NCBI GenBank assembly: GCA_036490515.1
Contig: DASXDU010000022.1
Location: forward strand, 45,736 to 109,735
DNA: 64,000 bases
Reading direction: 5' to 3'
DNA from: Palsa-1150 sp036490515
GTDB lineage: Bacteria; Myxococcota_A; Polyangia; Polyangiales; Polyangiaceae
The notes below the pieces were generated by a model. That model had not been told where the DNA came from and did not search any database. It was given only the letters and a program-made list of their open reading frames with translations. Both the position numbers and the translations under genes were made by a program. Below are positions 57,501 through 64,000 of the stretch, piece after piece (positions within the stretch are counted from its first letter, which is position 1; each line of letters begins with the position of its first letter).

Positions 57501-58258
57501 TGCTCGAGATGGGCGGGAGCTCGCGCCTCTGCGCCGCGCTCGAGCCGAACGAGCCGATCATCCTCATGGGCCCGACCGGGCAGCCGACGGAGATCGTGAA
57601 GCAGGAGACGGTGATGCTCTGCGGCGGGGGGCTCGGCAACGCGGTCCTCTTCTCCATCGCGCGCGCGTTCAAGCTCCTGGGCGGCAAGGTCCTCTACTTC
57701 GCGGGCTACCGGCGCGGGGAGGATCTCTTCAAGCGCGAGGACGTGGAACGCTGGACCGACCAGGTCGTCTGGTGCACCGACACGGGCGCGCCCATCGACC
57801 CGGAGCGCCCGCAGGACCGGCACTTTCGCGGCAACATCGTCCAGGCGATGGCCGCCTACGGGAAGGGCGAGCTCGGGGGCGCGCCCGCGGTCCCGCTGAA
57901 GGAGGTGAAGCGCATCATCGCCATCGGCAGCGACGGCATGATGAACGCCGTACGCGAGGCGCGGCACGGCGTCCTGGCGCCGATGCTCGAGCCGAAGCAC
58001 CTCGCCATCGGCAGCATCAACTCGCCGATGCAGTGCATGATGAAGGAGGTCTGCGCGCAGTGCCTCCAGAAGCTGAAGGACCCGGTCACCGGCAAGGAGC
58101 GCGTCGTCTTCACGTGCTTCAACCAGGACCAGGACCTCGACGCGGTCGACTTCCGCAACCTCCACGAGCGCCTCCGGGCCAACTCGATGCAGGAGAAGCT
58201 CTCGAACGCGTGGCTCGACGAGATCCTCAAGGCCCACGCCGAGGTCATTCGCGTCTAG
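54545..58258 (+). CDS. Fused NfnB/GltD-like and NfnA/PyrK-like flavoprotein
   Basis: 1237 residues. Residues 1-300 are helical and unassigned. Then come two cysteine clusters (YCMLCHDRDKDSC with GCPLEEK; NPMCPGTGHRICNDCMKAC) suited to [4Fe-4S] sites as in GltD/NfnB, a FAD fold (VLVVGLGPAGYTLAHHLACEG split), and an NADP-type fold (VVIGGGLTAIDTATELL). The C-terminal 350 residues resemble NfnA/PyrK: FAD segment GQFYRLQNYE, NAD loop CGGGLGNAVLFSIARAF, and a [2Fe-2S] motif (QCMMKEVCAQCLQ). By analogy it would couple NADH, NADPH and ferredoxin electron flow. Activity is untested. Confidence 0.8.
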   Translation: MSDATASPTMPLGLPGFTYADLHDPLRLAELAGLFDRWFSAESSEHHARFEAYRACKGEGMSPTAVSEALLAAAPYVGHFVAKVFGIEKEAQQFRDMVRRNDPLWRFKKDFAKKRLLRDGAGKGWTRGPEVAEAVAKAALQAMTPAPVGGTTDEERTIATAALPLLDTDDVARRAAKGGGAEWTEELRTRARKVQAAIAPLAADAVNGSDDAALARVVAFALDALEAWLAHRRSHAHDPVRRWSSLHVPKNLDWTHLVEHVRPDSTMPELFVGPEHERRQRTGFSLTDRRMRRREVEAEIEYCMLCHDRDKDSCSKGMVDAKSGAVKKNPLGVALDGCPLEEKISEMHAMRQAGELVAAMALIAVDNPMCPGTGHRICNDCMKACIFQKQEPVNIPQVETRVLTETLALPWGLEVYQLLTRWNPLNVHRPHMKPYNGRNVLVVGLGPAGYTLAHHLACEGFGVTAVDGLKVEPIDASLVGTHSIAPRPVKVASSLYGELQERRLLGFGGVSEYGITVRWDKNFLTIVYLTLARNRHIKFFGGVRFGGTLTLDDAWALGFDHVAISAGAGRPTIIEMKNNLSRGIRKASDFLMALQLTGAYKHTSIANLQVSLPAVVIGGGLTAIDTATELLAYYQVQVEKELERYDLLLRTGHSEGDVRAMFDDEEFAMLGQHLAHARALREEKVRAEAEGREPQVQKLLDSWGGVTLVYRKGLEDSPAYRLNHEEVIKSLEEGVRYVEHMSPLEAVLDDKAHVKAVRFKRQDDSMVDLPARTVCVAAGTSPNVIYEREYPGTFQLDDRKQYFRPHAATVTEDGSVALEPCKPGEGFFTSYLKDGHTVSFYGDNHPHYAGSVVRAMASAKDGYPHVVALFPGKLDPARQPERDAKLRALFDTLDHELIARVHQVNRLTKNIVEIVVHAPMAARKFQPGQFYRLQNYEAFAPVIDLTRGQEGTGQASVHAEVRLAMEGLALTGAWVDVEKGLLGTIVLEMGGSSRLCAALEPNEPIILMGPTGQPTEIVKQETVMLCGGGLGNAVLFSIARAFKLLGGKVLYFAGYRRGEDLFKREDVERWTDQVVWCTDTGAPIDPERPQDRHFRGNIVQAMAAYGKGELGGAPAVPLKEVKRIIAIGSDGMMNAVREARHGVLAPMLEPKHLAIGSINSPMQCMMKEVCAQCLQKLKDPVTGKERVVFTCFNQDQDLDAVDFRNLHERLRANSMQEKLSNAWLDEILKAHAEVIRV

Positions 58259-59324
58259 AGCCGCCTGCACGGCGGCGCGCGAGGAGCGCGACGAGGGGCC
58301 ACGCGAAGAAGAGGGCGGGCAGGGCGCCGAAGACCTCCGCGGCGGCACGGAGGCCTCGCTTCTCCCGGCCGTCGCGGTCCACGACGACGAACGGGCTTCC
58401 CGGCCGAGGGGCGAGGGCGAAGCGCCGGAGCCAGTCGAGCGACTCGACGACCTGCGCCAGCCCGCGGTGCTTCGGGTCGTAGCGGACCGTGCGCGCGCGG
58501 ACGTCGGGCGTCGTCCAGAGGAGGTACACGAGGAGCATCTCGATCGTGAAGAGCCGGACGGGCGTCATCTGCGAGATGGCGAGGTGGAAGACGAGCCCCA
58601 TCCAGACGGCGAGCTTGCGCGTGCGGGGCCACCAGAGGAGGAGCGCGAGGGAGAGCTCCGTCGTGATGGCGCCCTTGGCGAGGAGGCTCGCGCCGAGCGG
58701 CGACTGCATCGCGTCGACGAGCGCTCCCGGGACGCCGCGCACCCGCATCATCGCCGCGAAGCCGCGGATCATGCCGTGCATCATCTGGCCGCTGCGCCAC
58801 TCCGGGTCGAAGAGCTTCGACCCGCCCGACGCGAGGTACATGACCGAGATCTGCGCGAGGATGGCGTTGCGGGCCCAGAGAGGGCCGGGCCGCTCGTCGG
58901 CGGCCTTGCCTGCGACGAAGTGCCTGTCGCACGGCGTGAACGCGAGGAGCACGCAGAACGCGGCCATCGTGTGGCGGTAGTGGTGAAACCAGAGGCGGTC
59001 CCAGAGCATCGTCGAGACGAGCAGCCCGGCCGCGGCGAGGAGCGCGGGGCGCACTCCGCGGCCCGCGACGACGAGGAGGGCCGCGATCCACTGCGCGACG
59101 AGGACCGCCTGGTAGACGCCCTCGGAGGGCACGAGCGACTCGGGGACGAACGGCTGGTGGAAGTAGCCGCCGAAGTAGCCCGCGCCGCGGAGCTGCTGCG
59201 TCGCGAGCCAGGCCTCGTCGAGGAGGAGGAGCCCGAAGCCGACGCGCACGATCCCGAGGACGTAGGTGTCGCCCGTCTCGTCGCGGAGGCGCCGCAGGCG
59301 CTCGCCGAAGGGCTCACGGGGCAC
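58245..59324 (-). CDS. HTTM-type membrane protein
   Basis: 359 residues from GTG 59324, which overlaps the preceding stop by 11 bases; a longer form is possible. About six helices, with motifs common in HTTM/vitamin-K-carboxylase-like proteins (VLGIVRVGFGLLLLDEAW, LWDRLWFHHYRHTMAAFCV, AQISVMYLASGGSKLFDPEW). Its 3' end overlaps the Nfn-like stop by 14 bases on the other strand. Function unproven. Confidence 0.78.
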   Translation of the reverse strand: MPREPFGERLRRLRDETGDTYVLGIVRVGFGLLLLDEAWLATQQLRGAGYFGGYFHQPFVPESLVPSEGVYQAVLVAQWIAALLVVAGRGVRPALLAAAGLLVSTMLWDRLWFHHYRHTMAAFCVLLAFTPCDRHFVAGKAADERPGPLWARNAILAQISVMYLASGGSKLFDPEWRSGQMMHGMIRGFAAMMRVRGVPGALVDAMQSPLGASLLAKGAITTELSLALLLWWPRTRKLAVWMGLVFHLAISQMTPVRLFTIEMLLVYLLWTTPDVRARTVRYDPKHRGLAQVVESLDWLRRFALAPRPGSPFVVVDRDGREKRGLRAAAEVFGALPALFFAWPLVALLARRRAGGSRRE

Positions 59325-59787
59325 GCGCGGCCTCGAATTCGACCGGATCGAGCACCCGGCCGTTGCGGGTCGGAACCACGCGGGCGACGAGCGCGCGCGT
59401 CTCGCAGTCCTGCGGCGTGTGGGCCGCGACCCAGGCAAGCGCATCCCGCGTGCGGTGGATCTCCGACTCGACGCCGTACGGAGCGCCCACCGGTGCGTCC
59501 AGCCTCGATGGGGCAGGGAAGCGAACCATCCTGCCCCACGAGAAGGCGTGGACGCCGCCCGAGCAGTCGTGCGCCCGCCAGCGGCCCGCCTCGATGGGCA
59601 CCGTGCGGCCGTCCCCGAGGCGGCGCGAGACGTGCACCTCGACCGTCGACGACTCCGGGAACATCCGGAAGCCGTAGGACCGGTCCGACCGCATGCCCGC
59701 CGTCGCGATGAGAAGAAGCTCGCTGCCGAAGAAAAGGCCGCAGAGCCAGGGTATGGCCCTTCGGCCGCGCTCGCCGAGGTCCGGCAT
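59314..59787 (-). CDS. Small membrane partner of the HTTM protein
   Basis: 157 residues from ATG 59787 (161 from 59799). One N-terminal helix (AIPWLCGLFFGSELLLIATAG), then a beta-rich domain (FRMFPESSTVEVHVSRRLGDG, RWRAHDCSGGVHAF). Stop overlapped by the HTTM gene start. Small proteins of this type occur beside HTTM genes in other bacteria, from which I infer a shared complex. Confidence 0.65.
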   Translation of the reverse strand: MPDLGERGRRAIPWLCGLFFGSELLLIATAGMRSDRSYGFRMFPESSTVEVHVSRRLGDGRTVPIEAGRWRAHDCSGGVHAFSWGRMVRFPAPSRLDAPVGAPYGVESEIHRTRDALAWVAAHTPQDCETRALVARVVPTRNGRVLDPVEFEAARAP

Positions 59788-59831
59788 CGAGGGCCGCAAA
59801 GCTATCGCAGATGGTCTATAGCGATCGAGAG

Positions 59832-60704
59832 ATGGAGGGGTCCCCGCCGCGACTCGAGGGGGAGCTCCTCCGGCGGATGGCGCGCTGGGGGTCCCGCGGT
59901 CCCGAGTGGTTCGTGCGCGTCGCGCCGCCCATCGTGGGGCTCGTCGCCTGCGCCGTGGCGGGGGAGCGGCGGCGGTTCGTGGCCGACAACCTGCGGCGCG
60001 TCCGCGGCAAGCGCGGAACGTTCCACGAGGCGCTCGACGTGGCGCGCCTCTTCACGGGGTACGCGGCCTGCCTCGCCGAGGTGCTGGGCGCGGGTGCGAC
60101 GCGGGGTCGCTCGCCCGAGGCGCTCGTCCACGGCGAGCTCCACCTGCGCGACGCCATGGCGGACGGGCGCGGGGTCGTCTTCGTGACGGCGCACACGGCG
60201 GGCTGGGAGACGGTGGGGCCCCTCCTGTCGCGCGATCACGGGCTCGAGGTGATGATCGTGGAGCGCGCCGAGAAGGACCGCGCCGCGAGCGCGATCCAGG
60301 ACCGCGCGCGCGAGGCGCACGGGCTTCGGGTCGCCCACGTGGGCGACGATCCACTCTCGGCGCTCCCGCTCGTGCACCACCTTCGCGGCGGCGGTGTCGT
60401 CGCCGTCCAGATCGACCGCGTGCCCACCCACCTCCGCGCGCGGGCGGTCATCCTCTTCGGCGAGCCCGCGCGCATCCCCGAGGGCCCGCTCCACCTCGCG
60501 GCGATGACGGGCGCGCCCATCCTGCCGGTGTTCGCGGCCCGTACGGGGCACCGCCGCTACGAGGTGGAGCTGCACCGTCCGGTGCGGGTCGCGCGGGGCG
60601 CGCCCGACCGCGTGCTCGACGGTGCCGCGCAGGCCCTCGCGAGCGCGATGGAGCGCTTCGTCCGCGCGCGGCCGACGCAGTGGTTTCACTTCCGGCCCGG
60701 CTGA
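59832..60704 (+). CDS. LpxL/HtrB-like lipid acyltransferase
   Basis: 290 residues from ATG 59832 (GAGAG before it). Late acyltransferase of lipid A or a related lipid. Motif HX4E appears as TAHTAGWETVG, and others are RRFVADNLRRVRG, AVQIDRVPTHLRA with PARIPEGPLHLAAMTGAPI. An N-terminal membrane helix is weak. Substrate not decidable. Confidence 0.85.
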   Translation: MEGSPPRLEGELLRRMARWGSRGPEWFVRVAPPIVGLVACAVAGERRRFVADNLRRVRGKRGTFHEALDVARLFTGYAACLAEVLGAGATRGRSPEALVHGELHLRDAMADGRGVVFVTAHTAGWETVGPLLSRDHGLEVMIVERAEKDRAASAIQDRAREAHGLRVAHVGDDPLSALPLVHHLRGGGVVAVQIDRVPTHLRARAVILFGEPARIPEGPLHLAAMTGAPILPVFAARTGHRRYEVELHRPVRVARGAPDRVLDGAAQALASAMERFVRARPTQWFHFRPG

Positions 60705-60764
60705 CGCGACAACGAGTGCTGGCGGAACCGGGAAAGGCGTGCAACATGGTCGCCCCCCCGGAGC

Positions 60765-61520
60765 ATGACCACCCGCTGGCACATCGGCGCGAAGGACCTG
60801 CGCGGCGCGATCGCGGCGTACGCGAAGCGCTTCAACCTGCTCGAGGTGCGCATCACCCTGGGCAGCCCCACGGCCCCCGGCGCGCCGGGGTTCACGCCCG
60901 GCCTGCCCACGCTCAAGCGCTGGCGCAAGTCGGTGCCGCCGCACTTCGACTTCGCCGTGGTGGCGGGCCCCGCGCTCTCCCGCACCAAGCCGGGGGACGA
61001 GGCCGACCGCGAGCTCGAGGCGGCGCGCGTCGCGATGGACACGCTGCAAGCGCGCTGCTTCGTTCTGCGGACGCCGGCCGACGTGACGCCCGCCTCGATC
61101 TGGCGCGAGCGCATCCGGCGCATCGTCGACCGCGTTCCCCACGACGTGACGAACTTCGTCTGGGAGCCCAGCGGTCTCTGGGAGGCCGAGGACGCCGCGG
61201 CCGCCGCCCGCTCCTGGGGCATCGTCGCTGCGGTCGACCCCGCGCGCGAGGCCGTGCCGGCGGGCCCGGTCGCGTATCTGCGGCTGCGCGCCCTCGGCGA
61301 GACGCGCGCGTTCGGTGCGGTCGCGCTCGAACGCATCGTCCGGGCCGTGGGCGAGCGGCGCGACGTCTACGCCGTCGTCGAGACCGACACCGCGCTCAAG
61401 GAGGCCAAGCGCCTGCGCACCATCATCAAGACGGTCCGCCCCGGCGTCCCCGTCGGTGGTGGCGCGCGCCTCGTGCGGCCGCGCGGCGGCATCGTCGTCC
61501 GCGACGACGAGCAGGAGTGA
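60765..61520 (+). CDS. DUF72 (YecE-like) protein
   Basis: 251 residues. DUF72 proteins are TIM-barrel folds of unknown activity. Seen: AYAKRFNLLEVRITLG, FDFAVVAGPALSR, VAYLRLRALGETRAFG. Shorter than usual (about 270-300). The late Lys-rich helix KEAKRLRTIIKTVRPG is kept. Close neighbour of the LpxL gene but no functional tie seen. Confidence 0.82.
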   Translation: MTTRWHIGAKDLRGAIAAYAKRFNLLEVRITLGSPTAPGAPGFTPGLPTLKRWRKSVPPHFDFAVVAGPALSRTKPGDEADRELEAARVAMDTLQARCFVLRTPADVTPASIWRERIRRIVDRVPHDVTNFVWEPSGLWEAEDAAAAARSWGIVAAVDPAREAVPAGPVAYLRLRALGETRAFGAVALERIVRAVGERRDVYAVVETDTALKEAKRLRTIIKTVRPGVPVGGGARLVRPRGGIVVRDDEQE

Positions 61521-61539
61521 CCGGCGCGTCCGGGCTTCC

Positions 61540-62544
61540 ATGCCGACGACGACCGTCGCAGCCGCCGCCTCGGAAGCGCACGTCGCGCATGCCGCACGCG
61601 AGGCGCTCACGCGTGGCAACGCCGTCGACGCGGTGGTCACCGGCGTGCTCGTGGCGGCGGCCCACGCCGCCGGGGTACTCCTCGGGCCCGTCCAGCTCCT
61701 GGTCGGAGGGGGAGGGGCCGGCCTCCTCGCGGTCGACGGCAGGGTGAGGCAGCCCGGAACGGGCATCCCGCGTCCCCGGGGCTCGCTCGCGGGCGACGCC
61801 ATCCCGCAGGCTGCACGCGTGGGGGTCCCGGCGCTGCCCGCGGCCCTCGCGGCCATCCTCGCGTCCTCGGGCCGGGGCACGCTCACGCGCGCCGTGGCAC
61901 CTGCCGTCGAGGCAGCGCGGAGCCTCTCGCCCGAACGCGCCGCGTTCCTGCGCTCCTTCGGGCGCCGCGGAGCTGCGGCGATGACCGACGAGGCGACCGC
62001 GGGGGAGCTCGTCGCGATCGCGGGGCGCGCGGCCGGTGGCGCGATCACCGCCGAGGACCTGGGCTCGCTGCGCCCCGGCGTGGTCCCGTGCGACGCGCTC
62101 GCCCTCGGTCCCGAGGGCGTCCTTCGCGTCCCGTGGGAGTGTCCGGTCGAGGGCGGCGCCGCGACCCACGTCGTGGCCGCCACCGATCGCGGGGGGATGG
62201 TCGCCGTCGCCTGCTACGAGGTCGCGTCCGACGGCCTGCCGGTGCCCGTGCTCGGCCTGATCGCCCCGGCCGTCGCGTCGCCGGTCATGCGCGGCGAGGC
62301 CCGCGTGCGTCCGGGTGAGCCGCTTCCCGCCCCGGCGCCGATCGCGCTCGTGGCGAAGCGGGGCCTCGTCGAGCTGGCCCTCGGCATCGCGGCGACCGAC
62401 GCTGGCGCGCGCACCCTGGGCGCGGTGCTGGCCAGCCTGGGGGATACCCCGCTCGTCGGTGACGCCTTCGCCGGGACGCCCGGCTGCGCGGTCGCGCTCG
62501 TACGCACCCGCGACGCTGCGCGCGTCGTCGCCTCGGCCGGCTGA
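61540..62544 (+). CDS. Gamma-glutamyltranspeptidase homologue, probably inactive
   Basis: 334 residues, well short of the roughly 550 of GGT. N-terminal RGNAVDAVVTGVLVAAAHAAG and the glycine-rich VGGGGAGLLAVDG match GGT. The processing site, TTH in active enzymes, reads AATHVVAATDRGG here, so the catalytic and self-cleaving Thr is Ala. No signal peptide. Probably a non-catalytic member. Start ATG 61540, next to the DUF72 gene. Confidence 0.65.
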   Translation: MPTTTVAAAASEAHVAHAAREALTRGNAVDAVVTGVLVAAAHAAGVLLGPVQLLVGGGGAGLLAVDGRVRQPGTGIPRPRGSLAGDAIPQAARVGVPALPAALAAILASSGRGTLTRAVAPAVEAARSLSPERAAFLRSFGRRGAAAMTDEATAGELVAIAGRAAGGAITAEDLGSLRPGVVPCDALALGPEGVLRVPWECPVEGGAATHVVAATDRGGMVAVACYEVASDGLPVPVLGLIAPAVASPVMRGEARVRPGEPLPAPAPIALVAKRGLVELALGIAATDAGARTLGAVLASLGDTPLVGDAFAGTPGCAVALVRTRDAARVVASAG

Positions 62545-62560
62545 CTCGCCCGGGGCCGGA

Positions 62561-62794
62561 TCAGACGCGCGCGAGGTTGACGCCGTGACGGCGCGCGTAC
62601 TCGCTGATGCCGACCTTGTCGATGCTGCGGATGTCGCGGGTGGTCAGGTTGAGCGTCACGAAACGACGGAGCTCCGGAACCCAGACGCGCCGGCGCTGGA
62701 CGTTCACGTGCTGCCAGCGGTTCGTCTTGATGTTCGAGTGCGAGACGTTGTGCGCCTTGAGCCTGCGCTTGCCGGTGATGTCGCTCTTGGCCAT
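62561..62794 (-). CDS. rpmB: 50S ribosomal protein L28
   Basis: 77 residues. Core residues ITGKRRLKAHNVSHSN, KTNRW, RRRVWVPELRRFVTLNLTTR and DIRSIDKVGI match L28. No cysteines, so this is the zinc-free form. Located alone between the GGT-like and N-formylglutamate amidohydrolase genes; no rpmG beside it. Confidence 0.95.
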   Translation of the reverse strand: MAKSDITGKRRLKAHNVSHSNIKTNRWQHVNVQRRRVWVPELRRFVTLNLTTRDIRSIDKVGISEYARRHGVNLARV

Positions 62795-62831
62795 GGTAGG
62801 GCGCGCAACCTGACGGAGAACACGCATCCTG

Positions 62832-63788
62832 TCAAGGGCTTGCCCGGAGCGCGGCGCCCCGCCGGCCGGCGCCGCCGGCCTGGTCGGCCTGGTCGGCCTG
62901 GTCGGCCGAGTCGGCCGAGTCGGCGGAGCCGGCGGCCGCGGCCGCGGCTTCCGCGCCCAGCCGCCCCGCGAGCTCCCGGGCCCAGGAACGCACCCCGGCA
63001 AACCCCGGCCCGGTACGCAGGGTTGCCTCGTCGAGGTAGAGCCGCCGGGCCAGCTCGACCTGGACGACGTGAACCCCCTCGGACGGCCGCCCGTAGTGCT
63101 GCGTCGTGTACCCGCCTGCATAGGGATCGTCGTGCCGCACGCTCCAGCTTCGCGCCTTCGCGTGCCCCTCGACCACGTCGATGAACCGGCCCGCGGCGCT
63201 CCGCCGCCCGCACGTCCCGGGGACCACGTCCGCCCGCGGCGTACCCCCACCGCACGTGCCCCGCACGTCGCGCTCGCCGCGCGCGGGCCGTCCCCGCTCG
63301 ACGCTCGGCATCGAGTGCGCAGCGAGCACGAGGGCCAGCCCGAAGCGTGCGCGCTTGCGCTCGATGAGCGCCGCCAGCGCGCGGTGGTACGGGCGCCAGA
63401 CGAGGTTCAGGCGCTCGTCGAGCTCCGCGCGCGTGAGCCGCCGCGCGAGGGCCACGTCGCCGTCGCTGGTGGTCCGCCAGACCAGGCCGTGGTGGAGCGT
63501 GACGTCGCCGCGTCCCCCCTCGACGACGTCCGCGTCGACGTCGGTCTCGGCGCGGTTCACGTCGATCCCGAGGCGCGACGTCCGGCAGACCAGCATGCTC
63601 GCTCCCTCGGCGGGCGCGTCCTCGTAGAGCGCGTCGACGTAGAGGTCGGCGTCGCGGCCGACCGCACGCAGGGGAGCGGTCAGGGGCTCGAGGAACGGAG
63701 CCGGGAGATGGAGCCCCGCATGAGGGACCTCCACGATCAGGGGCGTCTCCGGCCCCGTCGGCTCCAGGAGCTCGAACGGCGCGCTCAT
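62832..63788 (-). CDS. N-formylglutamate amidohydrolase
   Basis: 318 residues. Releases glutamate from N-formylglutamate in histidine breakdown. Conserved: PLIVEVPHAGLHLPAPF, RDADLYVDALYEDAPAEGA, LGIDVNRAETDVD, RPYHRALAALIERKRARFG, LAAHSMPSVERGR, WSVRHDDPYAGGYTTQHYG. The C-terminal tail holds Ser-Ala-Asp/Gln-Ala-Asp repeats from a 9-bp DNA repeat (62880-62937). No other hut genes adjoin. Confidence 0.9.
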   Translation of the reverse strand: MSAPFELLEPTGPETPLIVEVPHAGLHLPAPFLEPLTAPLRAVGRDADLYVDALYEDAPAEGASMLVCRTSRLGIDVNRAETDVDADVVEGGRGDVTLHHGLVWRTTSDGDVALARRLTRAELDERLNLVWRPYHRALAALIERKRARFGLALVLAAHSMPSVERGRPARGERDVRGTCGGGTPRADVVPGTCGRRSAAGRFIDVVEGHAKARSWSVRHDDPYAGGYTTQHYGRPSEGVHVVQVELARRLYLDEATLRTGPGFAGVRSWARELAGRLGAEAAAAAAGSADSADSADQADQADQAGGAGRRGAALRASP

Positions 63789-63844
63789 GCGCCTTCACGC
63801 TAGCACGATCCGGCCCATCCCCTTCGCGTGCGTCCACGTGAAGC

Positions 63845-63920
63845 GGGCCCCGCGGGCCGCACCGCGGGCCCCACGCGCCGCACGCACCGCGGGCCGCCCC
63901 ACGCGCCCCACGCGCGCAGG
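63845..63920. repeat. GC-rich CCGCGGGCC/CCCACGCGC repeats
   Basis: Non-coding degenerate repeats between the amidohydrolase start and the recombinase stop. Confidence 0.7.
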
Positions 63921-63928
63921 CGTCCGTC

Positions 63929-64000
63929 TCAGGCGCGCGGATGGGAGCGCGAGTGTGCGGCGCGCACGTGGTCCTGCGCCACGCGCGTGTAGATCTCGGT
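63929..64000 (-). CDS. Tyrosine recombinase (XerC/XerD type), C-terminal end
   Basis: Last 23 codons plus TGA; the gene continues past the right edge. Residues read TEIYTRVAQDHVRAAHS then RSHPRA. The IYT segment carries the catalytic tyrosine, and the KxxHPRA tail is typical of XerC/XerD. Partial, so XerC and XerD cannot be separated. Confidence 0.75.
   Translation of the reverse strand, partial: TEIYTRVAQDHVRAAHSRSHPRA

Noticed and set aside
54419..58348. 1309-residue frame opposite the Nfn-like gene
   Set aside because: Arg/Glu/Leu-rich antisense frame without any domain.

Overview
The window is GC-rich chromosomal DNA of a Gram-negative bacterium. Gene content points to Myxococcota, most likely the Polyangia (Sorangium/Labilithrix-like). 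The grounds are a eukaryotic-type Ser/Thr kinase beside a PP2C phosphatase, many lipoproteins with Ser/Gly or Pro/Ala linkers after the lipobox, a bactofilin, a complete Tol-Pal cluster, LptD-like and LpxL-like envelope genes, and heavy in-frame expansion of short GC-rich repeats. The lineage is an inference; no 16S gene is present. Most of the window is ordinary chromosome, with no clear prophage or genomic island.

Layout: 1-10 kb holds the end of a cysteine synthase gene, an arylsulfotransferase-like lipoprotein, an FKBP lipoprotein, a PrsW-like membrane protease, a PP2C phosphatase, a Ser/Thr kinase and an MscS channel fused to a cyclic-nucleotide-binding domain. 10-20 kb holds a small hypothetical plus membrane-protein pair, a GAF-like protein, 2-oxoglutarate dehydrogenase E1, 3-methyladenine glycosylase, bactofilin, a peroxiredoxin, an AMIN-like secreted protein and an LptD-like protein that seems to start at CTG. 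19.5-27.5 kb holds bacterioferritin and its ferredoxin, lysine 5,6-aminomutase subunits separated by an M48 protease gene, an ABC-2 permease pair, a START-like protein and a lipid kinase. 27.5-34.3 kb holds YgfZ, an OmpA-like lipoprotein, the operon pal-tolQ-tolR-tolA-tolB (minus strand) and a DUF296 protein.

34.3-42.5 kb is the most unusual part. It has a dispersed purine-rich repeat in at least three copies, a 21-bp G/C minisatellite between a membrane-tethered helix-turn-helix gene and an FGE-like lipoprotein gene, a shortened Uma2 gene, and two outer-membrane proteins. 42.5-50.4 kb holds Maf, a GT39-like membrane protein, the RNase P RNA gene with its terminator, ErpA, a PQQ-type propeller and a zinc-ribbon membrane protein. 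50.4-64 kb holds two repeat-linked lipoproteins, an MBL hydrolase, YggX, a 1237-residue flavoprotein resembling fused NfnB and NfnA, an HTTM-type protein with a small partner, an LpxL-like acyltransferase, a DUF72 protein, a gamma-glutamyltranspeptidase homologue without its catalytic threonine, ribosomal protein L28, N-formylglutamate amidohydrolase, and the last 23 codons of a Xer-type recombinase at the right edge.

Recurrent themes are envelope biogenesis (Tol-Pal, LptD-like, LpxL-like, bactofilin), iron and Fe-S handling (Bfr, Bfd, YggX, ErpA, YgfZ, the Nfn-like fusion) and tight packing through 1-11 base overlaps. I found no tRNA, rRNA, insertion sequence or CRISPR array.
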